Positions 20,417-32,205 of a stretch of 57,013 nucleotides of DNA are shown in pieces. Position 1 is the first letter of the stretch. Every line of letters begins with the position of its first letter. This DNA is from Nitrosomonas sp. (lineage in GTDB: Bacteria > Pseudomonadota > Gammaproteobacteria > Burkholderiales > Nitrosomonadaceae): NCBI GenBank assembly GCA_008015595.1, contig SSFW01000153.1, positions 1 through 57,013 on the forward strand, given 5' to 3'. The translations under genes and the position numbers were made by a program. The notes under the pieces were generated by a model. It saw only the letters and a program-made list of their open reading frames with translations, was not told the origin of the DNA and did not search any database.

Positions 20417-21895
20417 CTAACTGTGATTTTGCAGGGAGAGTGAATGATCCCATTCGACAATTTTATTGCGACCCGCATGCTTAGCCGCATATAGCGCTAA
20501 ATCGGCGGCTTCCAACATGCCATCGTGGGAAGTAAAAATACTCCCTTTATCAAGATTCGTGGCAATGCCCATCGATACGGTTATCCCAATGTGCTTATCA
20601 TTGTCGAGCTTATAGGAGATGGCTTCAATACTATTTTTTAGTCGGATAAGCAGTTTGCGCGCTGAGGCAATGGTTGTTCCGGGTAGAATGAGGACAAATT
20701 CTTCACCCCCATAGCGACATAACAAATCATCTTGGCGAATCTGTCCAAAAATGGCTCTGACCAGTGCGATGAGCAATGCATCTCCCACCACGTGTCCATG
20801 GTTATCATTGACTTGCTTGAAATGATCGACATCGATCATTGCGATGGTTAGCGGGGTTGAGTGTTGGGTAGAAAAGATAAATTCACGCTCAAAGACTGAA
20901 TCGAAGAAAGCGCGGTTATGCGCTCCAGTCAATCCATCGCGTTGTGTTTTGTCTTCGAGATCACGTATTTTTATTAGGGATTGAATCGATAACAATTCTT
21001 GAGCTTCCGACATGAGCGCATTGAGCTCACTTTCACTGCAGATACTAAATTCAAATAATTCCTCGACCGTTCTGAGCTCATCTTTGATTTTTGCGATAAC
21101 TTTGAGTAAAGCTTGGCCATCTAAGTTAAGTCGAGCATATAGCTTAGTCATGGTTTGCGCTATTTTTTCGGTATCGCTTGGGTTTAAAAAATAATCTGCG
21201 ATATACCCCGATGCGGCGACACAATCGGCTATCGTCGGTTCTCCCTTTTGAGAAGAAGATTGATTGTGGCTCGTCATGCAAGCGATTGCCACATAGCTCG
21301 GTAAATTCCAGCGTTTGAGTAAGGTATAGCCTAGCTCGTCATGCCCCGTTTCAAAAGCTTCGTATTCTGCCTGAAGCAAAGCATCATGGGAGGCGGCGGA
21401 TGAATAGATTTTGGCATACGCTTCAGGAATGATCGAGAAGAAGGCGAGGATACCGATATCTTGCAATAAGCCAGCAAGAAACAAATCATCCGCCATTTTC
21501 AAGTTGATTTTGTTGCCTAGCGCTTTACATGCAAGTGCTGCAATGATCGATCTACGCCAAAAAAGATCACTACTTTCTTTTCCGATACTGGATTCTGTGT
21601 GCTGCATCAATGTTTTCGTCAGCGAGAATGAAAGCGCGATGCTGATGACGGCATGAGTACCTAATACACAAACCGCCTGACGGATGTTGCTAGATGTTCT
21701 TCTCGATTTATACAATGGGGAATTAGCAGTTTTTAGTATTTTTGCTGCTAATGCCGGATCTAGCGCAATGTAGTGACTAATTTGGATCATGTCAGTATCA
21801 GCACTATTAGCTAGATCGATAATCTTGAGTGCGACCGCAGGTAGGCTCGGTAATGTCGAGCAAAAACGCAGTTGTTGGATGAGATTCTCTTTCAT
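20417..21895 (-). CDS. HDOD domain - GGDEF diguanylate cyclase
   Basis: N-terminal HDOD (LPSLPAVALKIIDLAN...DPALAAKILKTANSPLY), C-terminal GGDEF with intact RYGGEEFVLILP. Confidence 0.92.
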   Translation of the reverse strand: MKENLIQQLRFCSTLPSLPAVALKIIDLANSADTDMIQISHYIALDPALAAKILKTANSPLYKSRRTSSNIRQAVCVLGTHAVISIALSFSLTKTLMQHTESSIGKESSDLFWRRSIIAALACKALGNKINLKMADDLFLAGLLQDIGILAFFSIIPEAYAKIYSSAASHDALLQAEYEAFETGHDELGYTLLKRWNLPSYVAIACMTSHNQSSSQKGEPTIADCVAASGYIADYFLNPSDTEKIAQTMTKLYARLNLDGQALLKVIAKIKDELRTVEELFEFSICSESELNALMSEAQELLSIQSLIKIRDLEDKTQRDGLTGAHNRAFFDSVFEREFIFSTQHSTPLTIAMIDVDHFKQVNDNHGHVVGDALLIALVRAIFGQIRQDDLLCRYGGEEFVLILPGTTIASARKLLIRLKNSIEAISYKLDNDKHIGITVSMGIATNLDKGSIFTSHDGMLEAADLALYAAKHAGRNKIVEWDHSLSLQNHS

Positions 21896-22130
21896 TACCT
21901 TCCCTCTATCGCCTATAAAAATTGAGAATAGTTAATTTTTCCTTTAGTAGTCATAATGCATTCTAAGCGATGCAACCTAATGAAAAGAAAGAATAAGAAG
22001 GCAAAAAATGCTAGAGTTTGTCATTATGAATAAAATTCGATTTGAATTGCTTGGCTTCTTTTGACTTTGTACCGGGAGTCCAGCGATAATCCAATTGAAT
22101 TGCTATCGAATAACTGACAAGGAGTGGAAT

Positions 22131-23636
22131 GTGGATTTCGCAATCAAGGTAGGAAGCGCTGACAAGCAACGCAGTGCTTGTATCGTGGTAGGTGTTTTTG
22201 AATCGCGTAAACTGACGAACGCAGCTAAACATATCGATGTCGCTACGGATGGTTATGTAAGTAATGTCCTTCGTACTGGAGATATGAATGGAAAACTGGG
22301 CACTACGCTACTATTACATAATATTCCTACCAGTCTGAGTAAACGTATTTTGCTAGTCGGTTTAGGCCAAGAGAAGGAATGCAATGGTAAAGCGTTTAGA
22401 ACGGCAATTTTGTCAGCAATGAATGCGTTGTTGCGTACTGCCGTATCGGAAGTTGGTTTGTTTTTACTGGATGTTTCCCTGAAAGATCGTGATTTATCCT
22501 GGAAGATATCTCAAACAGCGATGCTTGCTAGCGAGTGTGTTTATCGATTCGATGCACTTAAATCCAAATCAGAGGGTGAGCCTCCGTCGTTGAATAAAGT
22601 AACGTTCTATCTCGGTGACCGGGCATACCTCAAAATAGCTGAGATAGCATTGGCGCAGGGGAAAGCAATTGCTCAGGGTATGAAAGTAGCTAAAGATTTG
22701 GGTAATTTAGCACCCAATATTTGTACTCCTAGCTATCTTGCCAAATGCGCTGTTGATATGGGTAAGTCCCACAAATTAAAGGTCTCAGTGCTCGGTCAGA
22801 AAGAGATGGAGAAGCTGAAGATGGGCGCGCTATTGGCTGTGGCAAAAGGGAGTCACCAACCGGCTAAATTAATCGCATTGGAGTATCGAGGGCTCGCCAA
22901 AACAGAAAAACCGATCGTATTGGTCGGTAAAGGGATTACCTTTGATACCGGCGGTATTTCGCTCAAGCCAGCAGCAGAAATGGATGAAATGAAATATGAT
23001 ATGAGTGGCGCCGCCAGCGTGTTGGGAACGTTGGCCGCAGTCGCTGAAATGCAGTTGCCGCTCAATGTAGTGGGTATTATCCCAACCACCGAGAACATGC
23101 CCGGCGGTAATGCGACTAAACCGGGAGATGTCGTGACCAGTATGTCTGGGCAAACCATCGAAATACTGAATACAGATGCAGAAGGACGGTTGATTTTATG
23201 TGACGCATTAACCTATGCAGAACGTTACAATCCTGAAGCAGTCATTGATATCGCTACATTGACGGGCGCTTGTGTCATTGCACTCGGCCATGTCGCTTCT
23301 GGGTTAATGAGTAACAACGATCAATTGGCAGATGAGTTATTGCAGGCTGCTGAATTATCGGTAGATCGCGCTTGGCGATTACCTTTGTGGGATGATTACC
23401 AAGACTTATTAAGAAGCAATTTTGCAGATATGGCAAATATCGGTGGAAGATCAGCAGGAACGATTTCTGCAGCTTGTTTCCTGGCGAGATTTGCTGAGAA
23501 ATACCAATGGGCGCATCTTGATATTGCAGGTACTGCTTGGAAGTCTGGAAAAGAAAAAGGTTCTACCGGACGTCCAGTTCCTTTGCTCACCCAATTCTTG
23601 ATTTCACGGGCGATGCGAAAAGTGGCACATAACTGA
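22131..23636 (+). CDS. pepA: Leucyl (cytosol) aminopeptidase
   Basis: VGKGITFDTGGISLKPA, NTDAEGRLILCDALTYAE. GTG start at 22131 after AAGGAG is likely; ORF track start 22095. Confidence 0.94.
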   Translation: MDFAIKVGSADKQRSACIVVGVFESRKLTNAAKHIDVATDGYVSNVLRTGDMNGKLGTTLLLHNIPTSLSKRILLVGLGQEKECNGKAFRTAILSAMNALLRTAVSEVGLFLLDVSLKDRDLSWKISQTAMLASECVYRFDALKSKSEGEPPSLNKVTFYLGDRAYLKIAEIALAQGKAIAQGMKVAKDLGNLAPNICTPSYLAKCAVDMGKSHKLKVSVLGQKEMEKLKMGALLAVAKGSHQPAKLIALEYRGLAKTEKPIVLVGKGITFDTGGISLKPAAEMDEMKYDMSGAASVLGTLAAVAEMQLPLNVVGIIPTTENMPGGNATKPGDVVTSMSGQTIEILNTDAEGRLILCDALTYAERYNPEAVIDIATLTGACVIALGHVASGLMSNNDQLADELLQAAELSVDRAWRLPLWDDYQDLLRSNFADMANIGGRSAGTISAACFLARFAEKYQWAHLDIAGTAWKSGKEKGSTGRPVPLLTQFLISRAMRKVAHN

Positions 23637-23720
23637 GGCTAGGCTACCGAAGCGAGTTGAATGCAATTGGATCATGGCAAATCTAGCACACCTAATTCAA
23701 TCGTAGTTAGATCAGCATGA

Positions 23721-24158
23721 TTGGCAGGAATGGTACAAGTTGATTTTTATACAGGTGCGGCAGATAAGCTTTCAACTGCCTGCCGTCTATGTATAAAGGC
23801 CGTTCAGCAAATGCAGAGAATGCTTATACTGAGTGATGATGCACCACAACTCACTCAGTTGGATAAACTGCTCTGGACTTTTTCTTCGGTCAGTTTCATT
23901 CCACATTGTTTCGTCGACAATCAACTATCTGCGATTACCCCGATCGTATTGGGTTCTCCAGCCCACGTTTCTCCCGAAGCGTTAAATTATGGTATTTTGC
24001 TTAATTTTCATGATGAAATTTTGCCTTACTATCAATGCTTTGATCGAGTTATTGAGATCGTTGATCATACTTCAGCGGATAAAGAGAAAGCACGTAAACG
24101 ATACCGCATCTATCAAGCACAAGGCTGTCAGGTTCGACACCATAACCTAGATGGTTGA
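23721..24158 (+). CDS. holC: DNA polymerase III chi subunit
   Basis: MVQVDFYTGA..KLSTACRLCIKAVQQMQRMLIL, DKLLWTFSSVSFIPHC; sits between pepA and valS. Confidence 0.87.
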   Translation: MAGMVQVDFYTGAADKLSTACRLCIKAVQQMQRMLILSDDAPQLTQLDKLLWTFSSVSFIPHCFVDNQLSAITPIVLGSPAHVSPEALNYGILLNFHDEILPYYQCFDRVIEIVDHTSADKEKARKRYRIYQAQGCQVRHHNLDG

Positions 24159-24185
24159 TTGATTGACAATGAATAGGGATATTAT

Positions 24186-24590
24186 TTGATGACTGATCAT
24201 CTCGATGTGCCACCTGAGCCAGAAGATAATACACTGCTCAATAAACTCGATGCGATATTGAAGAAATATCGAAAAGAATATTCTGCGGTGATCCGTCCGG
24301 CGGATCTTAAAGCGACGCCTGCGATACCAGAACCTCCAACTCCCATCGTAACCCCAACCCCAACTCAGAATCAGTCTGATGTACTACCCAGTTTTACTGT
24401 TCCAGAAATTCCAATTCTAACCGAGCGAATCGTCGTGGCTCCGGAAATATCATTTAATGAGTCGGGTATTTCGTTACTCCTCTGTTATGCGTTTGATTCA
24501 GCGCTTAAGGATGCAAAACTTGATCTGACCTCAACACAGCGTTTTGAGCTGCTTCAAGCACTTGCCCAACGGTTACCTAAAAATCTTTGA
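24186..24590 (+). CDS. Hypothetical protein between holC and valS
   Basis: 134 aa, Pro/Thr-rich central linker, predicted C-terminal helical segment; collinear with pepA-holC-valS. Confidence 0.75.
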   Translation: MMTDHLDVPPEPEDNTLLNKLDAILKKYRKEYSAVIRPADLKATPAIPEPPTPIVTPTPTQNQSDVLPSFTVPEIPILTERIVVAPEISFNESGISLLLCYAFDSALKDAKLDLTSTQRFELLQALAQRLPKNL

Positions 24591-24655
24591 GAGAATCGGT
24601 GCGCTTTCTTTAGTTATAATCTCTAAATTCATAGTCTGCTCTATTTATATTATTT

Positions 24656-27418
24656 ATGGAACTTGCAAAAAGTTTTGATCCAAGTGAAATTGAAGCACGC
24701 TGGTATCCTGAATGGGAATCGGCAGGGTACTTTCAGCCGTTGAATGAAGGGGGCGTAGCACCTTACTGCATTATGCTGCCACCACCCAATGTGACTGGAA
24801 CATTGCATATGGGACATGCATTTCAACATACGTTGATGGACGCATTGACGCGTTATCACCGAATGTTAGGTCAGAAAGTGTTGTGGCAACCTGGAACCGA
24901 TCACGCAGGAATTGCAACGCAAATTGTGGTTGAGCGACAGCTCGATCAACAGAATCTGGATCGGCGTAGCCTTGGGCGGGAAAAATTCCTTGAACGGGTC
25001 TGGAAATGGAAGGAAGAGTCGGGTTCAACGATTACCCGGCAAATGAGGCGCATGGGTACTTCCTGTGACTGGTCGCGTGAACGGTTTACCATGGATGAAA
25101 CACTTTCAAAGGCAGTTACTGAAGTTTTTGTACAGTTATATCGGGAAGGGTTGATTTATCGCGGAAAACGACTCGTTAACTGGGACCCCGTTTTACAAAC
25201 GGCGGTATCTGATTTAGAAGTGATATCAGCGGAAGAAGAAGGTTCGCTTTGGCTGATTCGCTACCCGTTTGAGCAACAAGATGGAAACGCCGCGCTCACC
25301 GATGGATTGATTGTTGCAACCACTCGACCTGAGACGATGTTGGGGGATATGGCCGTTGCAGTGAATCCCGACGATGATCGCTATAGCCATTTGATTGGGA
25401 AGCACTTACGTCTGCCACTTTCTGAGCGAACAATCCCGATTATTGGGGATAGTTATGTGGATCCTACTTTTGGGACGGGGTGCGTAAAAATTACGCCCGC
25501 GCATGATTTCAATGATTACCAAATGGGGTTGCGGCATAAGCTGGTTCCGCTCAATATCTTTACACTTGACGGTAAAATCAATGAGTTCGCACCTTCCGAG
25601 TATCAGGGATTAGACCGATTTGATGCTCGCAAAAGGATCTTAACGGACCTTAAAGCGCATGGGTTATTGGTTGAAACACGCCCTCATAAGCTAATGATAC
25701 CGAGAGGCGATCGCACTCAATCGGTGATCGAGCCGATGTTGACTGATCAGTGGTATGTGGCGATGGAGGACATGGCGAAACGCGGCCTTGATGTAGTTGC
25801 CCAAGGTGAAGTCAAATTTGTTCCAGAGAACTGGACTCATACCTATCAGCAGTGGTTAGAAAATATTCAAGATTGGTGTATTTCACGCCAGCTTTGGTGG
25901 GGGCATCGTATTCCCGCTTGGTATGATGAAGCCGGTAATGTAACGGTTGCGCATGATCTGGAAGAAGCGCAGCGATTATCTGGGAAGGATCAGCTAATTC
26001 AAGATGAAGATGTGCTTGATACTTGGTTTTCATCAGCCTTGTGGCCTTTTTCTACATTGGGTTGGCCAAAGGAAACAACGGAATTAAAAACATTTCTACC
26101 GACTTCAGTGTTGGTAACCGGATTCGACATCATTTTCTTCTGGGTAGCGCGCATGGTGATGATGTCGCTTCATTTCACGGGGAAGGTCCCATTTAAGGAA
26201 GTTTATGTGACGGGATTGATCCGTGATGCTGAAGGGCAAAAAATGAGTAAATCGAAGGGGAATGTCCTCGATCCGCTTGATCTGATCGATGGGATTACTT
26301 TGTCGGATTTAATCAAAAAGCGCACGACAGGGTTGATGAATCCGAAACAAGCGGAATCCATCGAAAAAAATACTCGGAAACAATTTCCGCAAGGTATTCC
26401 AGCATTTGGTACGGATGCGCTGCGTTTTACGTTCGCAAGTCTTGCCTCACATGGGCGTGATATCAAATTCGATCTGCAACGCTGTGAGGGTTATCGGAAT
26501 TTCTGTAATAAATTATGGAATGCCACGCGCTTTGTATTGATGAATTGTGAAGGGAAAGCGATTGGATTCGATAACACGCCGCATGCTTTGAATTACTCCT
26601 TGGCAGATAAATGGATACTCAGTCGCTTGCAGCAAACCTTGGAAGCAGTAGAACAAGGTTTTAACAGCTATCGCTTTGATATGGTTGCGCGTGAAATCTA
26701 TGAGTTTGTTTGGGATGAATATTGTGATTGGTATGTAGAGTTTGCAAAAACACAATTAAGTTCTGAAAATGAAGCGATTCAACGGACTACGCGCTATACG
26801 CTGATTAAAGTGTTAGAGACCGCGCTCAGGTTGTCCCATCCCATTATTCCTTTCATTACTGAAGAATTGTGGCAAAAAATTGGCCCACTAGCAGGTATAA
26901 AGGGTGGAAGTATCATGGTGCAATCGTATCCGCATGTAGATTCAAGCGCTATCGACGTTGAAGCCAGTGATCAAATTGTACTACTCAAAGAAATGATTAA
27001 CGCTTGCCGCACGTTGCGGGGTGAAATGAAATTATCCCCTGCTGCAAGGGTTCCTTTATTGATAGAAGGCAATGCGGCAGTACTTAATCATTTCTCTTCC
27101 TATATTTTAGCGTTAGCAAAACTCTCAGAAGTTCAAATCGTTTCTGGTGAATTACCTAATGATGATGCGCCCATTGCGGTGGTACGCGATTTTCGTTTGA
27201 TGCTCAAAATTGAAATCGATATTGTTGCAGAGCGTGAACGTTTGTCTAAAGAAATCTCTCGCTTGGAAGGTGAAATCAATAAAGCACAGGCAAAGCTCGA
27301 TAATGCAGATTTTATCGCACGTGCACCAGAGAAGGTAGTTGCACAAGAGAAAGAGCGAGTTGCAGAATTCAGCGCAAAAAAACAGAAATTAACCGAACAA
27401 CTGGCGCGGCTAACCTAA
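24656..27418 (+). CDS. valS: Valyl-tRNA synthetase
   Basis: HMGH (TLHMGHAFQ), KMSKSKGN, C-terminal coiled coil; 920 aa. Confidence 0.98.
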   Translation: MELAKSFDPSEIEARWYPEWESAGYFQPLNEGGVAPYCIMLPPPNVTGTLHMGHAFQHTLMDALTRYHRMLGQKVLWQPGTDHAGIATQIVVERQLDQQNLDRRSLGREKFLERVWKWKEESGSTITRQMRRMGTSCDWSRERFTMDETLSKAVTEVFVQLYREGLIYRGKRLVNWDPVLQTAVSDLEVISAEEEGSLWLIRYPFEQQDGNAALTDGLIVATTRPETMLGDMAVAVNPDDDRYSHLIGKHLRLPLSERTIPIIGDSYVDPTFGTGCVKITPAHDFNDYQMGLRHKLVPLNIFTLDGKINEFAPSEYQGLDRFDARKRILTDLKAHGLLVETRPHKLMIPRGDRTQSVIEPMLTDQWYVAMEDMAKRGLDVVAQGEVKFVPENWTHTYQQWLENIQDWCISRQLWWGHRIPAWYDEAGNVTVAHDLEEAQRLSGKDQLIQDEDVLDTWFSSALWPFSTLGWPKETTELKTFLPTSVLVTGFDIIFFWVARMVMMSLHFTGKVPFKEVYVTGLIRDAEGQKMSKSKGNVLDPLDLIDGITLSDLIKKRTTGLMNPKQAESIEKNTRKQFPQGIPAFGTDALRFTFASLASHGRDIKFDLQRCEGYRNFCNKLWNATRFVLMNCEGKAIGFDNTPHALNYSLADKWILSRLQQTLEAVEQGFNSYRFDMVAREIYEFVWDEYCDWYVEFAKTQLSSENEAIQRTTRYTLIKVLETALRLSHPIIPFITEELWQKIGPLAGIKGGSIMVQSYPHVDSSAIDVEASDQIVLLKEMINACRTLRGEMKLSPAARVPLLIEGNAAVLNHFSSYILALAKLSEVQIVSGELPNDDAPIAVVRDFRLMLKIEIDIVAERERLSKEISRLEGEINKAQAKLDNADFIARAPEKVVAQEKERVAEFSAKKQKLTEQLARLT

Positions 27419-27469
27419 TCGCGATGCGGGAACGAAAAATTTGGTTAATGTATCAAATAGCTAAGACCT

Positions 27470-27991
27470 TTGAGAAGGATCAGCTTCATCATGATAATTA
27501 ATCAACGCCTTATAGTTGGCGCTTTGTTTCTCGTTATTTCAGCGAGTTTAAATTCGTTTGCAACGGCAGCGACTGAAAATCGCGATCCGTTGTTTGTCCA
27601 AACAGACGGTAGGATAGCGCTACAACTCAGTGCCGGATGGAATACTTTCTATAGCCCATTCATGTATCCTCAGGCGTTATTGCATCCTTATCCACTGTTC
27701 GTTAATCCTTGCTATCCTTATGTACATTGCGGTGCATTCAACCAATATCGGTTGCTACAGGAACGGAGAAAACGATCGGAAAGATCTCCGGGTCAGCATG
27801 CTAAACAAAGAACGTTTGCATTTGATCGGCTCGCATTGGAGTATCAGAGACGAGGCAAATTGTATCGAACCAACGAAAATGAAATTGTTCCAGCGCATAA
27901 AGGGGATAGCAAAATAAAGCCTGAATTCCGCGATAGCGGGTCATTTCTACCTACATTCTTAGAACGACATAATCATTCAGTGAAAAGGTAG
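27470..27991 (+). CDS. Hypothetical exported protein
   Basis: 173 aa with N-terminal signal peptide (LIVGALFLVISASLNSFATAA); basic C-terminal half; no recognised domain. Confidence 0.55.
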   Translation: MRRISFIMIINQRLIVGALFLVISASLNSFATAATENRDPLFVQTDGRIALQLSAGWNTFYSPFMYPQALLHPYPLFVNPCYPYVHCGAFNQYRLLQERRKRSERSPGQHAKQRTFAFDRLALEYQRRGKLYRTNENEIVPAHKGDSKIKPEFRDSGSFLPTFLERHNHSVKR

Positions 27992-28030
27992 TGTATGGGG
28001 ATAGCAATTGAAAGAAAGCATTAAAAAAAT

Positions 28031-29143
28031 TCAGATGAGCTTGGCTGTAATTTTAATATCACTACCAACCTTACCAATTTCTTTTATTTCTAGCTGCCAT
28101 TTTTGAGAAAGCGATGTTAGCTCAGGCAAATTAAGCATACTTTGTGCGTAGTTGCCTAATACTATCGGGGCGAAATAAATAATGATTTCATCGACGAGCC
28201 GGCTTTCAACGAATGCACTGCTTAAAGTGCTTCCTGCTTCCACTAATACTTCGTTTATTTCAAGCTCGGCTAATGTTGACATGACTTCCGCGAGATCAAG
28301 TTTCCCCGTGCTGCTGGATAAGACAACGACGCGAGCGCCTTTTTCCGATAACGAATCGATTTTTTGGTTATCTTGCAAGGTAGTAAAAATTAAACTTCCG
28401 GGTTTCTGTAATACCTTGGCATTCGTCGCGATTTCAAGTCGATTATCTAAGATGACACGAAATGGTTGTCGAGTTGTTTGAATATAGCGGACAGATAGCT
28501 CAGGATCATCTTGTTTTACGGTGTTGATTCCGGTCAGAATTGCGCAGGAACGGGCTCTTAATCGATGCACGTCTGTTCTGGCTGCTTCCCCAGTTATCCA
28601 CTGGCTTTTACCATTTGCTAAGGCGATTTTTCCATCTAGGCTCGATGCGATTTTGACGGTAATCCAGGGACGTTGGCGCGTCATTCGTGAGACAAAACCA
28701 ATATTGAGTTGGTTTGCTTGCGCTTCCAATAGACCATATTGAACTTCAATGCCGGCTGCTTTGAGTTGTTTTATCCCTTTTCCGGCAACCCGTGGGTTAG
28801 GGTCTTGTGCAGCAATGATCAATTTAGCGATTCCTGCATTGATCAAAGCATCTGTACAAGGGGGAGTGCGGCCATAGTGGCAACAGGGTTCAAGCGTGAC
28901 ATAAACCGTACTGCCTTTAACTTCAGAGGCTGCCTGTTTTAGCGCATTGATTTCAGCATGCGGTTGTCCCGCTTTTTCATGCCATCCTCGCCCAATAATT
29001 TGATGATTTTTTACAATGACGCAGCCAACTCGCGGGTTAGGACTTGTCGTATATAAGCCTTTTTCTGCAAGCCGAATGGCTTCAGCCATGAAGGTGTAAT
29101 CTGCTGCAGAAAAGAGTGATGGTTCGCCAGGCATTATGTGCAA
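28031..29143 (-). CDS. ribD: Bifunctional riboflavin deaminase/reductase RibD
   Basis: HAEINAL, VTLEPCCHYGRTPPCTDALI, C-terminal reductase domain. Confidence 0.95.
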   Translation of the reverse strand: MHIMPGEPSLFSAADYTFMAEAIRLAEKGLYTTSPNPRVGCVIVKNHQIIGRGWHEKAGQPHAEINALKQAASEVKGSTVYVTLEPCCHYGRTPPCTDALINAGIAKLIIAAQDPNPRVAGKGIKQLKAAGIEVQYGLLEAQANQLNIGFVSRMTRQRPWITVKIASSLDGKIALANGKSQWITGEAARTDVHRLRARSCAILTGINTVKQDDPELSVRYIQTTRQPFRVILDNRLEIATNAKVLQKPGSLIFTTLQDNQKIDSLSEKGARVVVLSSSTGKLDLAEVMSTLAELEINEVLVEAGSTLSSAFVESRLVDEIIIYFAPIVLGNYAQSMLNLPELTSLSQKWQLEIKEIGKVGSDIKITAKLI

Positions 29144-29233
29144 ATAATCGTTACACCTAACTGTACACTATCATCAATTTTATTAAAGAAGCGATATAAA
29201 AAGGATTTGCGATCAAGTTTTACAATGCGATGA

Positions 29234-29695
29234 TTAATCTTTAGGGATTTCCCGGACTTCTTTAATGACATCCTGGAAATCATCAACATCTTGAAAGCTC
29301 TTGTAGACTGAAGCAAAACGGATATAAGCGACTTTATCCATGTTATAAAGTTCCTGCATTACCAGTTCTCCAATGCTACGGGATGAAACTTCACGTGCGC
29401 CAGAATTCAGCAGTTGTTGAATAATTCGCTCAATGGCAGCATCAACTGCTTCAGTAGGGACGGGCCGTTTATGTAAAGCACGCAAAAAGCCCGTCAGTAA
29501 TTTATTACGACTAAATTCAGTCCGATTTCCGTTTTGTTTGACGATTTGTGGTAAACGCAATTCGATCGTTTCATAAGTCGTAAAACGTTTACCACATACG
29601 ATACATTGGCGCCGACGTCTTACCCGATCACCTTCTTCACTGATGCGTGAATTAATGACGCTTGTATCTTCAGCATTACAAAAAGGGCATCGCAT
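29234..29695 (-). CDS. nrdR: Transcriptional repressor NrdR
   Basis: [17 protein letters not shown]...[17 protein letters not shown] zinc ribbon plus ATP-cone. Confidence 0.97.
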   Translation of the reverse strand: MRCPFCNAEDTSVINSRISEEGDRVRRRRQCIVCGKRFTTYETIELRLPQIVKQNGNRTEFSRNKLLTGFLRALHKRPVPTEAVDAAIERIIQQLLNSGAREVSSRSIGELVMQELYNMDKVAYIRFASVYKSFQDVDDFQDVIKEVREIPKD

Positions 29696-29745
29696 TACCT
29701 TAATAGATCAGAAATCGAACTGATCATTACCCAAAGTGCAGTCTT

Positions 29746-30996
29746 TTATCGTTCATACACGGGAAGCTTTGCACATAAATCCTGAGTTTCTTTTGCGACC
29801 CGATTCAATACGGCTGTATCGGTAGGGGCTTCCAATACATCTGCCACGAGATTGGCTAACTTCTCGGTTTCGATTTCCTTAAAGCCGCGTGTGGTGATTG
29901 CAGGTGTTCCAATTCGTACGCCACTGGTTACAAAAGGTTTTTGAGGATCATTGGGGATCGCATTTTTATTGACAGTGATATGAGCAGCTTCTAATGCTGC
30001 TTCTGCATCCTTTCCGGTTAAATTCTTGGCACGTAAATCGACCAAAAACATGTGGCATTCGGTACGGCCTGAAACGATCCGTAATCCACGGTTTTGCAAT
30101 GTTTTTGCCATCACGCGGGCGTTTTCTAACACTTGTTCTTGGTAATCTTTGAAAGCTTGGCTTGCCGCTTCTTTGAATGCCACTGCTTTAGCCGCGATGA
30201 CATGCATCAAAGGACCTCCTTGGGTTTGCGGAAACACTGCTGAATTGAGTGCTTTCTCAAATTCAGGTTTAGCCATGATAACGCCACCCCTTGGACCTCG
30301 AAGCGTTTTATGCGTCGTGCTCGTTACGAAATCCGCAATACCCACTGGGTTAGGGTAAAATCCCGCAGCAATGAGTCCAGCGTAATGGGCCATGTCTACA
30401 AAAAGGTAGGCACCAACTTCGTCAGCAATTCGACGGAATTGTTTCCAGTCGATAATTCGGGCATAAGATGAGGCGCCCGCGACAATCATGCGAGGACGAT
30501 GTTCCTTGGCCAGTTGTTCTACTTGTTTGTAATCGATTTCTTCGGTTTCAGGGTCTAAACCATAAGTAATCGAATTGAAGATTTTTCCACTCATATTGAC
30601 CGATGCACCATGCGTTAAGTGCCCGCCATGAGCAAGCGACATACCCAGTAAAGTATCTCCAGGTTTAAGAGCAGAAAGATAAACCGCTGCATTGGCTTGT
30701 GAGCCAGAATGGGGTTGTACGTTAACATATTCGGCATTGAACAACGCTTTCAAGCGATCGATGGCAAGTTGTTCAACGATGTCGACATGTTTACATCCCC
30801 CGTAATAGCGCTTGCCTGGATAACCTTCCGCATATTTGTTGGTCAATACTGTACCTTGTGCTTCAAGAACCGCAGGGCTCGCGTAATTTTCTGAAGCAAT
30901 CAGTTCAATATGATCTTCTTGTCGTTGCATTTCACCTTTAATGGCTAACCATAGATCTGGATCAATTTGCTCTATTGTATTGTGTTTAGAAAACAT
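29746..30996 (-). CDS. glyA: Serine hydroxymethyltransferase
   Basis: [44 protein letters not shown]. Confidence 0.98.
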   Translation of the reverse strand: MFSKHNTIEQIDPDLWLAIKGEMQRQEDHIELIASENYASPAVLEAQGTVLTNKYAEGYPGKRYYGGCKHVDIVEQLAIDRLKALFNAEYVNVQPHSGSQANAAVYLSALKPGDTLLGMSLAHGGHLTHGASVNMSGKIFNSITYGLDPETEEIDYKQVEQLAKEHRPRMIVAGASSYARIIDWKQFRRIADEVGAYLFVDMAHYAGLIAAGFYPNPVGIADFVTSTTHKTLRGPRGGVIMAKPEFEKALNSAVFPQTQGGPLMHVIAAKAVAFKEAASQAFKDYQEQVLENARVMAKTLQNRGLRIVSGRTECHMFLVDLRAKNLTGKDAEAALEAAHITVNKNAIPNDPQKPFVTSGVRIGTPAITTRGFKEIETEKLANLVADVLEAPTDTAVLNRVAKETQDLCAKLPVYER

Positions 30997-31082
30997 GACC
31001 GTATCTTCTCTTTATGAAATTTATCAAAACAGGTAGCTTTCCATTCTACCACCTTGATCTATCTTGTGTAGGGACTTAACGC

Positions 31083-32123
31083 ATGGGTTACAATGCAATA
31101 CCCGAGTCAAAGCGGTTGAGGGCGTTTCGCAATGGAGAAAGTAGGAATGGAGATGTTATGCGTGCAGTGTTCTTAGATTTTGGGTCTGTTACCCGAGGCG
31201 ATCTTGATTGTACAAAGTTAGAAAATGCAATTTCGTCTTGGCAGTACTACGATGAAACCAGTCCACAACAGATCGTAGAACGAATTAAAACAGCGGAAGT
31301 CGTCGTGAGTAGTAAAACTTTCCTCGATCGAGCGGTGATTGATTCAGCTAGCCACTTGAAATTGATTTGTATTGCAGCGACTGGCTATAACAATGTCGAT
31401 CTTAACGCTGCGGCTGAACGCAATATCGGCGTTTGTAATGTGAGGAATTATGCAACCGATTCGGTTGCTCAGCATGTGGCCATGTTGATGCTCAATTTGG
31501 TCCGCCGTTTCGTTGAATACCAAAGCTATATCAAACATGGCAAATGGCAGGCTTGCGCCCATTTTTGTTCTCTGGATTACGGAATAGAAGATTTATCTGG
31601 GAAAATTCTCGGCATAATTGGATATGGTGAGCTAGGTCGAGCAGTAGGAAAAATCGGACAAGCATTCGGTATGCAATTGCGGATAGCTGAACATAAAGGG
31701 CAACCCCCTCGTTCTGGAAGAGTTAGCTTTGAGGAGGTACTTAGTGAATCGGATTTTATTAGTTTGCATTGCCCGCTGACTGCGCAAACACATCATCTGA
31801 TTACGCGTACTGAGCTTGCACTGATGAAATCTACCGCTTATTTAATCAATACGGCACGCGGCAAATTGATCAATGAAGCTGATCTACTCGAAAGTTTAAT
31901 TGATGGGCGTATTGCCGGAGCAGCACTTGATGTTTTGTCTGAGGAACCACCGACAAAAGGTAATATACTCCTAACTTACCCTCGCCCTAATTTGATTATT
32001 ACGCCTCATATTGCTTGGACTAGTCAGGCTGCCAGGCAATGCTTGCTCGATAAAATTGCCGATAACATCACCCATTTCTTTGAAGGAAAACCTTATAATC
32101 AAGTGCCTGAGCAACCAGAATAA
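31083..32123 (+). CDS. D-2-hydroxyacid dehydrogenase (hydroxypyruvate/glycerate dehydrogenase-like)
   Basis: GYGELGRAVGKIGQAFG nucleotide-binding motif, LINTARGKLINEADL, ALDVLSEEPP. Start may be 31158 (MRAVFLDFGS). Confidence 0.88.
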   Translation: MGYNAIPESKRLRAFRNGESRNGDVMRAVFLDFGSVTRGDLDCTKLENAISSWQYYDETSPQQIVERIKTAEVVVSSKTFLDRAVIDSASHLKLICIAATGYNNVDLNAAAERNIGVCNVRNYATDSVAQHVAMLMLNLVRRFVEYQSYIKHGKWQACAHFCSLDYGIEDLSGKILGIIGYGELGRAVGKIGQAFGMQLRIAEHKGQPPRSGRVSFEEVLSESDFISLHCPLTAQTHHLITRTELALMKSTAYLINTARGKLINEADLLESLIDGRIAGAALDVLSEEPPTKGNILLTYPRPNLIITPHIAWTSQAARQCLLDKIADNITHFFEGKPYNQVPEQPE

Positions 32124-32205
32124 GCTGGGAAGGCCCTTATTCGTTATTTTCCAAATTATTTTTTTTTGATAGACTCTTCACTATCGATCTCTATAAACTT
32201 ATAAC

